Source: Perlabentimonas gracilis
GTDB lineage: Bacteria > Bacteroidota > Bacteroidia > Bacteroidales > Tenuifilaceae
DNA length: 55,338 nt
Assembly: GCF_011174675.1 (NCBI RefSeq)
Contig: NZ_JAANIG010000031.1
Span: forward strand, 1 to 55,338
Direction: 5' to 3'
The position numbers and the translations under genes are program-made. Positions 18,679-27,281 of the stretch are shown here, one piece after another. The stretch's first letter is position 1. Each line of letters opens with the position of its first letter. Under the pieces are notes generated by a model. It saw only the letters and a program-made list of their open reading frames with translations. It searched no databases and was not told where the DNA came from.

Positions 18679-21558
18679 TTATTCGGTGGTGTACGGGAGG
18701 GTGAACCAGAATGTTGCACCTTGCCCAGTCTCACTTTCGGCCCAGGTTGTACCCCCGTGACGATGTACAATACGTTGCACCACCGACAGCCCAATGCCTG
18801 TGCCCTCGTACTCGTTAACCCGATGTAGGCGTTGGAATGTTTCAAAAATCTTGGTGGCATACTTTGGGTCAAAGCCAATACCATTGTCCTTGATATAGTA
18901 TTGGCACATATTATCCTGAACCGCACCCCCAATCTCAATAGTTATGTCGTTGTTTGGTTTGCTGTACTTTATGGCATTGCCAATGAGGTTTTGCCATACC
19001 TGTTTAAGTAGTGTGGGGTCAATTGATGTGCTTGGCAATTTTTTAACCTCAAGCAAAACCTTACGGGTGTTCGTTGGCTCGAATATATCCTTATAGATGT
19101 TTTCTACAAGCGAGGTCATGTCCGTTGGAACCAACCTAAGCGATCCCCTGGTAACCCTTGAAAGCGCCAGCAGATCAATAATTAGTTGATCCATTTTCTG
19201 CGAATTGGTGCGTACTATATTCAGCAGGCGCTGTGCCTCCTCATCGAGCTTATCGGCATAGTCTTCAACCAGTATCTTGCTAAAGCCATCAATGGCTCTA
19301 AGGGGTGCCCGCAGGTCATGCGATACGGAATACGAGAACGATTCCAGCTCGTGGTTAATAGCCTCGAGTTTTTGCCGCTCGCGTTTTAGCTCCTCGGTCA
19401 TCTCATTCAAATCCTCCACCATATATAGCATGGCCTTTTGGCTTTTGTGAAGTTTATCGAGCTGCTGCTCTATGGCCTGAGTGCGTTCGCTAACCCTTGC
19501 TTCAAGTTCCTCGTTCAGTTTGCTTAGTCGTTCCTCAATCTGCTTGCGTTCCTCTAGCTCCTTTTGGAGCTGTTGGTATAGTTTTGAGTTCTGGATGGCT
19601 ACTCCAATTTGTGCCGACATGGTTTCTAGTATCTTGACATCGGCTTCGGTGTAGGCATTGGGTAGCTTCGACTCAATGTTGATGGCTCCAATTATTGTGG
19701 AATCGGAGATTATGGGTACGCAGATTTCCGATTGGGTGTCATGGCGAAACTCAACGTACCTTGGGTCTTTGTTCACATCGTTAATTCGAAGGCTTTGGGC
19801 ATTCTCAATGGCCCAGCCTACAATTCCTTTCCCAATTTCTAAGTCTAGCCCCTCGATATAAGTTTTTTCAGCGGTGTTGTATACGTAGCCCAGGTCGCAA
19901 TCGCTAACAGCAAAAGGCTTGAGCGTTATTCCGTCGGAATCGACAAGCAGAACCGAGCAGTGCTCGTAGTTTAGGATATCCTCCAATACTTGGATGATTT
20001 CTTTAGCCAATTTTTCGGGTGTTTTTAGGTACTGCAAGGGTTTGCTGGCTTTAAAAATTGCTGCAATCTCTTGGTTTAGACGCTGAAACTCCCTTTCAGC
20101 CTTTTTTCTAGAGCCAATATCTCTAACAACCGAAATAATCCTTTGCTCATTGTTTAAATCTACCCTACTAAGCGAAACCTCTATCCAAAACTGTTCGCCA
20201 TTTTTTTTCTTGGCAAGCCACTCAAATGTATGATAGTTCTTACTTAGTGCTTGTTTAATGTGATATTCTGCCTGCTCATGTGTATAAGGTGGATCGTTAG
20301 CATTTACAAAGTGGAGGGTTTTCTGCACTATCTCACCCTTTGCTTTAAAACCGTATATTTCGAGAACTCGTTTATTTACATCCAATATGATGCCGTTGGT
20401 ATCGCTAATGAAGATAGCTTCGTTGGTAGAGTTAAAGATGGTTCTAAAGTTTACTTCACTTGCCCTAATGGCCTCCTCGGCCATTTTGCGCTCGGTTATA
20501 TCTAGTACAACCCCAACCATCTTAGCTGGTTGCCCATCGTCAGCTGTCTCAACCTCGGCTTTTGTAATAAGAGTTTTTTTGGTTGGCTGATTAGCTGGAG
20601 TTATTTCGAATATGTAGCTGAAATTTTCTTTCCTTTCAAGATATCCAATTAATTCGCTATAAACTTGTGCTCCCAAAATATTCTGTTTGCTCATCATCTC
20701 GAGGCTAAGAAAATCTCGTGTTGGTAAGCCAATAATTCTTTTCGTTTCATCGGAAATCCATAGGTTGTTGTTGCTGTATGTGAACTCCCAGTTCCCCACC
20801 TTGCCCATGGCCTGTGCCCTTGTGTAGCGCTTGTTCTGTTCATCAATTCGCTTTACGTAAGCGGCGCGTTCCGTAACGTCATGGAGTGAAATAAGGGTCA
20901 TGGGCTCGTTGCCCCATAAAATATCAGTAGTTTGTACCTCGAAGGTGTAGCTAATACCATGGAGTTCGATAACCGTTTCGTATGGTTTCCCCTCAAGGTA
21001 GTCAAGCTGAATCCTTGTTCCCTTTAGTTCCTCTGATGATTTGTTGTAGAGGCTGCATGCGTTGGGGTTGGCAAAATGTATTGTTTTGCTTGAGTCGATA
21101 ATTAGGAGGGCGTTAGTGCTTCGGTCAACTATTTTCCTGAACCGATTCTCACTCTCCCTCAGCTGGTCGATGGTGTTCTTATGCCTCATGAAGGCATCGA
21201 CCCGAGCAATAAGCTCGCGATTCTGTATGGGTTTAATTAAGTATCCATCGGCACCCAGCTCAAAGCCCTCTGCCTGATGCTTAGTGTCGGTATGATGTGC
21301 CGACATTAGAACTACAAAACAGTTGCTGGTGCTAGGGTCTGATTTGAGCGTAGAAAGAATTTGGGTTCCAATAATATCGGGTAGCACAATATCGCAAAGT
21401 ACAAGTTGGGGCGCTTTTTGCTTGGCAATATCAAGGGCTTGCATGCCGCTGTGTGCCACTTTAACCTCGTAACCCTCCTTTTTTAACAGTCGAGCCATGG
21501 CGTCGGCCACATGCACCTCATCATCAACAATTAGTATTTGTCCTCTGCTGCTGCTCAT
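18679..21558 (-). CDS. hybrid kinase, REC-PAS(3)-GAF-HisKA-HATPase
   Basis: 959 residues from the ATG at 21558; an upstream TTG would extend the frame into the previous gene and is rejected. Receiver at about 1-120 (Asp in LVLCDIVLPDIIGTQ), three PAS domains (about 130-245, 255-370, 375-490), a GAF domain (about 510-670), a coiled coil, HisKA with VSHDLRAPLRAIDG (about 740) and HATPase (IGNAIKYS, DNGIGFD, GTGIGLSV). The kinase core is of the bacteriophytochrome type, but the GAF has no evident bilin-binding cysteine arrangement and there is no PHY domain. It starts 13 bases after the previous gene. Confidence 0.92.
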   Translation of the reverse strand: MSSSRGQILIVDDEVHVADAMARLLKKEGYEVKVAHSGMQALDIAKQKAPQLVLCDIVLPDIIGTQILSTLKSDPSTSNCFVVLMSAHHTDTKHQAEGFELGADGYLIKPIQNRELIARVDAFMRHKNTIDQLRESENRFRKIVDRSTNALLIIDSSKTIHFANPNACSLYNKSSEELKGTRIQLDYLEGKPYETVIELHGISYTFEVQTTDILWGNEPMTLISLHDVTERAAYVKRIDEQNKRYTRAQAMGKVGNWEFTYSNNNLWISDETKRIIGLPTRDFLSLEMMSKQNILGAQVYSELIGYLERKENFSYIFEITPANQPTKKTLITKAEVETADDGQPAKMVGVVLDITERKMAEEAIRASEVNFRTIFNSTNEAIFISDTNGIILDVNKRVLEIYGFKAKGEIVQKTLHFVNANDPPYTHEQAEYHIKQALSKNYHTFEWLAKKKNGEQFWIEVSLSRVDLNNEQRIISVVRDIGSRKKAEREFQRLNQEIAAIFKASKPLQYLKTPEKLAKEIIQVLEDILNYEHCSVLLVDSDGITLKPFAVSDCDLGYVYNTAEKTYIEGLDLEIGKGIVGWAIENAQSLRINDVNKDPRYVEFRHDTQSEICVPIISDSTIIGAINIESKLPNAYTEADVKILETMSAQIGVAIQNSKLYQQLQKELEERKQIEERLSKLNEELEARVSERTQAIEQQLDKLHKSQKAMLYMVEDLNEMTEELKRERQKLEAINHELESFSYSVSHDLRAPLRAIDGFSKILVEDYADKLDEEAQRLLNIVRTNSQKMDQLIIDLLALSRVTRGSLRLVPTDMTSLVENIYKDIFEPTNTRKVLLEVKKLPSTSIDPTLLKQVWQNLIGNAIKYSKPNNDITIEIGGAVQDNMCQYYIKDNGIGFDPKYATKIFETFQRLHRVNEYEGTGIGLSVVQRIVHRHGGTTWAESETGQGATFWFTLPYTTE

Positions 21559-21571
21559 TAGATATTGTTGG

Positions 21572-22777
21572 TTATTGCTGTGCTTTAGGTATCTCAAAGC
21601 TAAATGTTGAGCCTACCCCCAGCTTGCTACTCACCGAAATGGTTCCGCCATGCCCTTCAATAATCTTTTTCACTATGCTTAGGCCCAAACCGGTGGTTTT
21701 CTCACCAGCAGTGCCCTCGCTCGATGCTTTTCCGAATGGTGTAAATATTTTATCCACCATCTCGATAGGAATTCCTACACCTTGGTCTCTAAACTCAAAA
21801 GCAACGCTTTGGTCTTTCTCTATGATATTTGCCTGAACACTACTGCCTGGGTGAGAGAATTTAACAGCATTGGATGCCAGATTGTTTAAAACCTGTTCGA
21901 GTTTAAGTGGATCTACGTTAATATATATGTTTTCGCTGCTAGGGTTTAAGCTAATTTTGATGTTCTTTTTGGCGGCAAGGCTATTGTTTAGGGCGATATT
22001 GTTCTGAGCTAGTTCAACAATATTTAAATACTGTAGATTAAGCGTTAGCTTACCCGACTCGATCTGTGTTATATCGAGCAGATCCTCAATAAGCGAAAGC
22101 AAAAACTCGGTGGAGGAGAATATGATTTTCAGAAAATTTTGGTGCTCTGCCGATAGGGTATCCTTGGTCTCATCGAGCAAAAAATCGGCATAGGTCATAA
22201 TTACACCTAGTGGGTTACGTATATCGTGGGTAGCCATTCCCAGAAATTGATTCTTTAGCTCGTTAAGGCGAGCCAGCTCGGCGTTCTTCTTGGTAAGCTC
22301 GCGCTGTAGGTTTACCAGGTTGTTGTTTAGCTGGGTAAGCTCGTCGAAAAGGAATGCATCGGGGATATCCCTCTGCCTCTTAGCGTTCTGGGTGTGACTA
22401 AGCTTAACCAGCTGTCGGATTTGGTTAGCTTGCTCGTTGTTTATCTGTTGGAGTTCGTGGATAAAAACGTGAGAGGCCGATTCTGAACTGGCACCAACCA
22501 CCCATATCGTTTTGTCGATATAAAACCCTGTATACTTAAGGTTAAGATTTGTTCCTCCTATTATTACGGGCAGGGGGAAGTCCATTGCAACACCATTGCT
22601 TTTAGTTTGTGCAATGAAATCGAGAATAAGGAATGATGAGTCCTTTGGGGCAAGGGTCGAAAATAATTTGCCTACTACCTCGCTAGTGGGCAGGTTAAAA
22701 TCGTCGCGAACTAATCGCAAAATCTTTCCCGTGTCGTTGCACTGTAAAACTAAGCCCAGTAGGTTGTCGTTTCCCAT
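21572..22777 (-). CDS. PAS-like sensor histidine kinase
   Basis: 401 residues, soluble. An N-terminal PAS-like region (about 5-115), a long coiled coil (about 120-175), HisKA with His in MATHDIRNPLGVIM and HATPase (LNNLASNAVKFS, DQGVGIP, TTGLGLSIV). It is the first kinase after the B12-binding protein gene, with only three bases between, so it is the best candidate for the direct partner of that sensor. Confidence 0.93.
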   Translation of the reverse strand: MGNDNLLGLVLQCNDTGKILRLVRDDFNLPTSEVVGKLFSTLAPKDSSFLILDFIAQTKSNGVAMDFPLPVIIGGTNLNLKYTGFYIDKTIWVVGASSESASHVFIHELQQINNEQANQIRQLVKLSHTQNAKRQRDIPDAFLFDELTQLNNNLVNLQRELTKKNAELARLNELKNQFLGMATHDIRNPLGVIMTYADFLLDETKDTLSAEHQNFLKIIFSSTEFLLSLIEDLLDITQIESGKLTLNLQYLNIVELAQNNIALNNSLAAKKNIKISLNPSSENIYINVDPLKLEQVLNNLASNAVKFSHPGSSVQANIIEKDQSVAFEFRDQGVGIPIEMVDKIFTPFGKASSEGTAGEKTTGLGLSIVKKIIEGHGGTISVSSKLGVGSTFSFEIPKAQQ

Positions 22778-22780
22778 AGC

Positions 22781-23842
22781 TTAAGCCGTTAGTTTATTTG
22801 CCACCTCAATGGCTTCCTGTGCATTGGGAGCATAGCCGTCGGCATTGAACGATCTCCAGTCATCCCTAGTGGTATTTACTGCATGCCCTCCAATCATTAT
22901 CTTAACGTTGCTGCCAGCGTTACTCTGTTGAATTTTCGATATGGTTTCGCGCATTAGCTGCCTATGGAAGGGCATTGCTGCCGATAGAGCAACCACCTGT
23001 GCGTTGTTGCTCTCAATGGCCTTGATAATGCTGTTGGCTGGTGAGTTGGCGCCAAGGTAGTAGGTGTCCCACCCATCCATCTCAAAGAAATCGGCCACCA
23101 TGCGAATTCCTATTTCGTGGAGTTCACCCCCAACGCATGCGGCTACCATCGTTTTTCCTACTCTTTGCGTGGTGAAAATAAATGGGTATAGCTGCGACAT
23201 GATGGATTGAGTGGCAGCGGAGCAAAAGTGTTCAACCGCTACGCTTATCTGGTTGCTAAGCCATAAGCGACCAATCTCGTACTGCGATTTTTGGAAAACC
23301 TCCATATAGATTGTTTTCACGGGAACACCCTTTTCCACAGCCTCCATGATAAGCTTGCTGGCGCTATGCCTGTTGCCCTTTAAAAGTGAATTGATATAGC
23401 TTTGGGTGAGCAGGCCAATGCTGGTTGTGGGGTCAATGGCGCTTTGCTGCTCATGCACCTGTTCGTTCATTTGCGATAGCCCAGCATCGATTATTGGCTC
23501 AAAAATGGGATGCAACTCGTTGGGAAGTACCTCTTGCAATACCTCTTTGGTACACTTAAGGGTGGTTATCATTACTGAGTCGGGGAAGTTCAACCCTTTG
23601 AAAAGGGTTTTTACCCAAGCCACGTAGTCTTTGAATACTCTCGGATCGTTGGCCATCACCGCCTCGGTGAGGAAGGGGAGGTGATACCCCGCATCGCGCA
23701 CGCTAATCATTCTACCCTCAGAGCCATAGGGCTTCCAAAACTCGGGTTGGAGCCTATACTGAAGCTCCACAATTTTTTCGGCAATGGTTGCGCTTTGCTG
23801 TTGAACAAGAATCTCAAATTGTTTAGGAAGATTGGTTTCCAT
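22781..23842 (-). CDS. cobalamin-binding protein with CarH-type light-sensor signature
   Basis: 353 residues, soluble. The C-terminal half has a helical B12-cap domain followed by a Rossmann-like B12-binding domain: GELHEIGIRM (E-x-H-x-x-G with the cobalt-ligating His at 242), ALSAAMPF and MIGGHAV. In the cap, W194 is followed after exactly nine residues by E204-H205, the W-x9-EH signature of adenosylcobalamin photoreceptors such as CarH and LitR. Unlike those it has no MerR-type DNA-binding domain; the first 100 or so residues look helical and of unknown type. It is the first gene of a tight operon with kinases, so light or the B12 state would be passed on by protein contact. A corrinoid-carrier role is less likely because no methyltransferase is nearby. 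Confidence 0.88.
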   Translation of the reverse strand: METNLPKQFEILVQQQSATIAEKIVELQYRLQPEFWKPYGSEGRMISVRDAGYHLPFLTEAVMANDPRVFKDYVAWVKTLFKGLNFPDSVMITTLKCTKEVLQEVLPNELHPIFEPIIDAGLSQMNEQVHEQQSAIDPTTSIGLLTQSYINSLLKGNRHSASKLIMEAVEKGVPVKTIYMEVFQKSQYEIGRLWLSNQISVAVEHFCSAATQSIMSQLYPFIFTTQRVGKTMVAACVGGELHEIGIRMVADFFEMDGWDTYYLGANSPANSIIKAIESNNAQVVALSAAMPFHRQLMRETISKIQQSNAGSNVKIMIGGHAVNTTRDDWRSFNADGYAPNAQEAIEVANKLTA

Positions 23843-23860
23843 ATGTTTGGCTTTTTATCT

Positions 23861-23890
23861 GCAATATAACCAATGATTGGCGATATTCAA
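23861..23890 (-). promoter_or_regulatory. possible promoter of the B12-sensor operon with palindrome
   Basis: On the minus strand a TTG (23890-23888) is followed after 19 bases by TATATTGC, a partial match to TAnnTTTG. The spacer ends next to the 11-base palindrome CCAATGATTGG (23870-23880), a possible operator. Spacing is right but the -7 box is imperfect. Confidence 0.35.
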
Positions 23891-24057
23891 CGGATATAGT
23901 AGGGTTAATGCGCTATATCATCCTTTTCTGTTTGTTTTTTGGGGCTTAGGCGAAATAGACTCCGAAAATGCAAATTAAGCAGGACAAATAACCTAATTAG
24001 CCATCATCCGCCTGTCCTCAACTGGCAAACAGATAGCCACCATCTACCAAACCTAAC

Positions 24058-25350
24058 CTAAGTCCTTGGCTCGTTTCCCTGCAAAAGAACCGCAATTCGT
24101 TTAGCGAATAACTCCGATATGTTCGCCGCCCAAAAACAACCCTTTTGGGTTAGCTGAACCGAGGCACCGATCTCTGTCGCAAGCCCGTTCTTATTTAAAA
24201 AATCAAACTCATTATTAAACAGCATTCTTAGATCCTGATTATGCTGATTATTCAACGATAACCCCTCACTTAAGTTGAATACCTTTCGGAGGTTATGGTA
24301 TTCTTTGTCAATGCTAAGCACCACCTTGGGCGTTTGATAGAAATTGGCCTTGTTGGCCAAAAACTCCTCGATGTTTGGATTTGCAAGGTAGGTGTACAAA
24401 TTTATTCGCCCACCTGCACCAGCCCCCAGGGCTAGTAAATCGGCACTTTGTCCGTGCCCACTTACGTAAATGGCTTTACCGTTGACGCTATGTCCGTACT
24501 GAACAGGGGTGAACTGTTGCCAACCATCCATATTGCTGAGCGTATGGTGTGCAGAGGCGAAAAAATCGTATTCCTTCTCGATATCGAGTTCTGTTGAAAT
24601 GCCATGTCCATTGGGCTTGCTGACTAGTGGGTACACGCTACAACCTGTGATAGGGAGTTGCTGCAGCATATTCAAATCGTTAGTCCAACTTTCAATGGTT
24701 TGGTTTGGTAGGCCATATATTAAATCGATACATATGTTGAGAATGCCGCTTTGGCTTATCAGTCCAATCTTGCGAGCGATGGTTTCGTTGTCCGACTCTC
24801 GCCCTAAGCTCCTCCTAATGCCATTATCAAAGGTTTGAACGCCAAGGCTGATCCGGTTAACCCCAGCCTTAGTGATTGAATTGAGCAGCTGAGGGGTAAC
24901 GGCGCTAATGGTTGACTCAACGCTAATTTCGCAATCGTTGGTTAGCGGAATGGTTTCTTTTACTGCTTTAATTATACTTACTAAGTCCTGAGCAGGAATG
25001 GCCGTTGGGGTTCCCCCACCAAAATAAACGGCTTTGAAAGGAGCCGACTGCACCCAGGGTGTTTTACCAACCGAATAGATCTGGTCTATAATAGTATCGA
25101 CGTATAATTTTACGGTGTTTGCCGGAGTGCTTTCATTTCGATTGTAAATGCAGAATGAGCAGGTTTTGCTGCAGAATGGAATATGTATGTACAGTAGTCT
25201 ATCGGGGTTTTGGGCTGGTTGGTTTAGGAGCGATTGGAATGTGTCGGCCATTCCACTTGTGGGTATCGGTTTGAAGGGTAGTACCCTTCGTGCTTGTGTG
25301 GGGCTCTTAACCCGGTTTTTAAATGGCAATTCCATTGGGTTTAATATCAT
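24058..25350 (-). CDS. HemN/HutW-like radical SAM protein
   Basis: 430 residues. The iron-sulphur motif is C60-x3-C64-x2-C67 in IHIPFCSKTCSFC, the wording of the coproporphyrinogen oxidase/HemW/HutW/ChuW group, followed by the SAM-binding YFGGGTPTAI, the VNRISLGVQTFDN block and DLIYGLPNQT. Group members act on tetrapyrroles: HemN decarboxylates coproporphyrinogen III, HemW inserts haem, HutW/ChuW open haem without oxygen. The cysteine spacing fits all of these. The neighbours are membrane sensors, not haem genes, so the substrate is open; the closeness to a B12 light sensor makes a tetrapyrrole link worth noting but unproven. It starts 37 bases after the SBP-PAS receptor gene. Confidence 0.8.
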   Translation of the reverse strand: MILNPMELPFKNRVKSPTQARRVLPFKPIPTSGMADTFQSLLNQPAQNPDRLLYIHIPFCSKTCSFCIYNRNESTPANTVKLYVDTIIDQIYSVGKTPWVQSAPFKAVYFGGGTPTAIPAQDLVSIIKAVKETIPLTNDCEISVESTISAVTPQLLNSITKAGVNRISLGVQTFDNGIRRSLGRESDNETIARKIGLISQSGILNICIDLIYGLPNQTIESWTNDLNMLQQLPITGCSVYPLVSKPNGHGISTELDIEKEYDFFASAHHTLSNMDGWQQFTPVQYGHSVNGKAIYVSGHGQSADLLALGAGAGGRINLYTYLANPNIEEFLANKANFYQTPKVVLSIDKEYHNLRKVFNLSEGLSLNNQHNQDLRMLFNNEFDFLNKNGLATEIGASVQLTQKGCFWAANISELFAKRIAVLLQGNEPRT

Positions 25351-25387
25351 ACTTATTATCGATTCTTATTGTGAAAAATCAATCAAA

Positions 25388-27253
25388 TTAAACCTCACCT
25401 TTTAACCTTTTAATCTCCTCCTTTAGCTCCTTCATCCTAATCTCGCGGTTGATGGTGGCCTCGTGGAATCGCTCCAGATCCGAGATGCGCTCGTTAAGCT
25501 CCCTAGTTTTCTCAATAACCTTCTCCTCCAGGCTATTTTTTAGGGCAAGTAATTCATCCTCGGCTTTCTTCTTGTCGGTAATATCTAAAAACACCTCAAG
25601 CCTAGAGATGGATCCATTGGTATTCTTAAGGGGAATGTCGTACACCTCATATAGTTTACTGTTCTTGTCCGATTCCCAGACCTGGATGCATGCTTCCCCC
25701 TGCAGAACCTTATCGTGATTGCAATTTTCACACGGAGAGGTTAAATTGTATAGGTACTCATAGCAAGTTTCTCCCTTATGCTCACCAAATTCTTCAATCA
25801 TCCGGCTGTTGAGGAATTCGATGTTGTAGTCCCTGTTAATAATATGAATACCCAAAGGGAATTCATCGAGTATCTGCTTAAAGCGTTGGCGCTCGTTGCG
25901 GAGGTTCTCCTCAACTGCTTTTCTTTCGCTTATGTCCATTAGGCTACCGTATAATCTAATTGCCTTGCCGTTCAATACCTCAGGTTGACCACTGACCCAT
26001 ATCCATTTCTTGTTGCCCAACGGAGTGTTAACTCTCAATTCCAAGTCGTAGGGTTGTAGTTGGTTAATCGCCTTGTCGATGGCGTTTTTCAACTTCTTGC
26101 TGCTCTCCTCATCAAATAGTGCAAGGTTGTTTTTAAGGATAGAGGCGTCATAAGTTTCTGGGTTAACATCAAATATCTTATAAATCTCTTTTGTCCAAAC
26201 AATTTCGTCTGTTTCAAGATTGTGTTCCCATCCTCCAATATGAGCCACATTCTCAACCTTTTCGAAGAGGCGTTGCTGATTATTTAGTACTGCCAATGTT
26301 CTTTTATGCTCTTCAACCTCTTGGCTTAGTTCGGCAGTTCTATTCCTTACCTGTCGGCGAAGGAGCCCAATTACAAAGATAACTAGAAAGATTAATGCTG
26401 GAATTAGGATGTATAAGGCTACCCTTACTATTTCCTTAGCGGAGTAGCCTGTTGGTGTGCTGGGGCCAAACCATTTTAGATGAATCTCATCGAACTTTTT
26501 GTTTGCAAACACAATGGAAAGCCCCTCGTTAAGCCTCGATAAGAGTTCAGTATTGTCCTCCTGCACAGCGAAACAAAAATCTTGACGAAAGCCAGGGAGC
26601 TGAATGTCAAGTGGGATGATGCTCTTAATTCCCATCCTTTTAAGTAGTGCTATTCCCATAACTCGTTGAGTAACCACAGCATCGAGCTCGTTGTTGTTGA
26701 GCATACGGAACGCCTCCTCGTAGGTGTACGTTGCGATTGGATGGTCTGCAATATTCTCGCGTTTAACGTACTCTTCAGCATTGTCGCCCTTCATTACCCC
26801 AATCCTTAGGTTTTTTAAATCGCTAATGGTTTCGATGTTTATCTTTTTGTTCTCACTTTTTATAAAAATAGCCCCGTGAAGTGAAAGGTAGGGTAGGGTG
26901 AAATCGTACAGATGTTCCCTTTCGGGAGTGCGCCCAACGAATGGGAGGGCATCAATTCGGCCTTCGGCTAGGTCTTCTTTTATTTGACTCCAAATACCAA
27001 TTTGAATATGTGTTTCAATCCCAACTGCTTCGGTGGCTGCTAAAAATAGTTCAAGGGCAAACCCATCGGGGGTTCCATCCTTGTTAATAATGGAGTAGGG
27101 TGGGTAATCGGGTTCAACGGCAATGGTAATGGTTTCTATACGCTCACGCTTTAGCGTGTCGGTATCATGAGGATGTGCATTGACACTCTTGGCTATGGAT
27201 AGTATGGCAAGGAGAAATGTTATTGCAAAGTGGATGAAAAGATTCGCTCTCAT
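25388..27253 (-). CDS. SBP-PAS membrane receptor without kinase domain
   Basis: 621 residues. Signal peptide (1-26), a periplasmic amino-acid-type solute-binding domain (SBP_bac_3, about 40-265; ITIAVEPDYPPYS, DALPFVGRTPER), one membrane helix (about 275-297), two PAS domains (about 325-445 and 450-560) and a C-terminal coiled coil. The layout is that of BvgS/EvgS-like receptors, but the chain stops after the coiled coil with no HisKA, GGDEF or other output. The last 60 residues (LERFHEATINREIRMKELK) are nearly the same as the end of the next receptor, so this tail may dock a separate kinase. The stop is followed by the radical SAM gene. Confidence 0.9.
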   Translation of the reverse strand: MRANLFIHFAITFLLAILSIAKSVNAHPHDTDTLKRERIETITIAVEPDYPPYSIINKDGTPDGFALELFLAATEAVGIETHIQIGIWSQIKEDLAEGRIDALPFVGRTPEREHLYDFTLPYLSLHGAIFIKSENKKINIETISDLKNLRIGVMKGDNAEEYVKRENIADHPIATYTYEEAFRMLNNNELDAVVTQRVMGIALLKRMGIKSIIPLDIQLPGFRQDFCFAVQEDNTELLSRLNEGLSIVFANKKFDEIHLKWFGPSTPTGYSAKEIVRVALYILIPALIFLVIFVIGLLRRQVRNRTAELSQEVEEHKRTLAVLNNQQRLFEKVENVAHIGGWEHNLETDEIVWTKEIYKIFDVNPETYDASILKNNLALFDEESSKKLKNAIDKAINQLQPYDLELRVNTPLGNKKWIWVSGQPEVLNGKAIRLYGSLMDISERKAVEENLRNERQRFKQILDEFPLGIHIINRDYNIEFLNSRMIEEFGEHKGETCYEYLYNLTSPCENCNHDKVLQGEACIQVWESDKNSKLYEVYDIPLKNTNGSISRLEVFLDITDKKKAEDELLALKNSLEEKVIEKTRELNERISDLERFHEATINREIRMKELKEEIKRLKGEV

Positions 27254-27281
27254 AGGTTTAATTTTAAGCGTTAGTTATGCA

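Noticed and set aside
18675-18938. Second frame within the REC-PAS-GAF kinase gene
   Set aside because: It is a shadow of the HATPase coding region and has no independent features.
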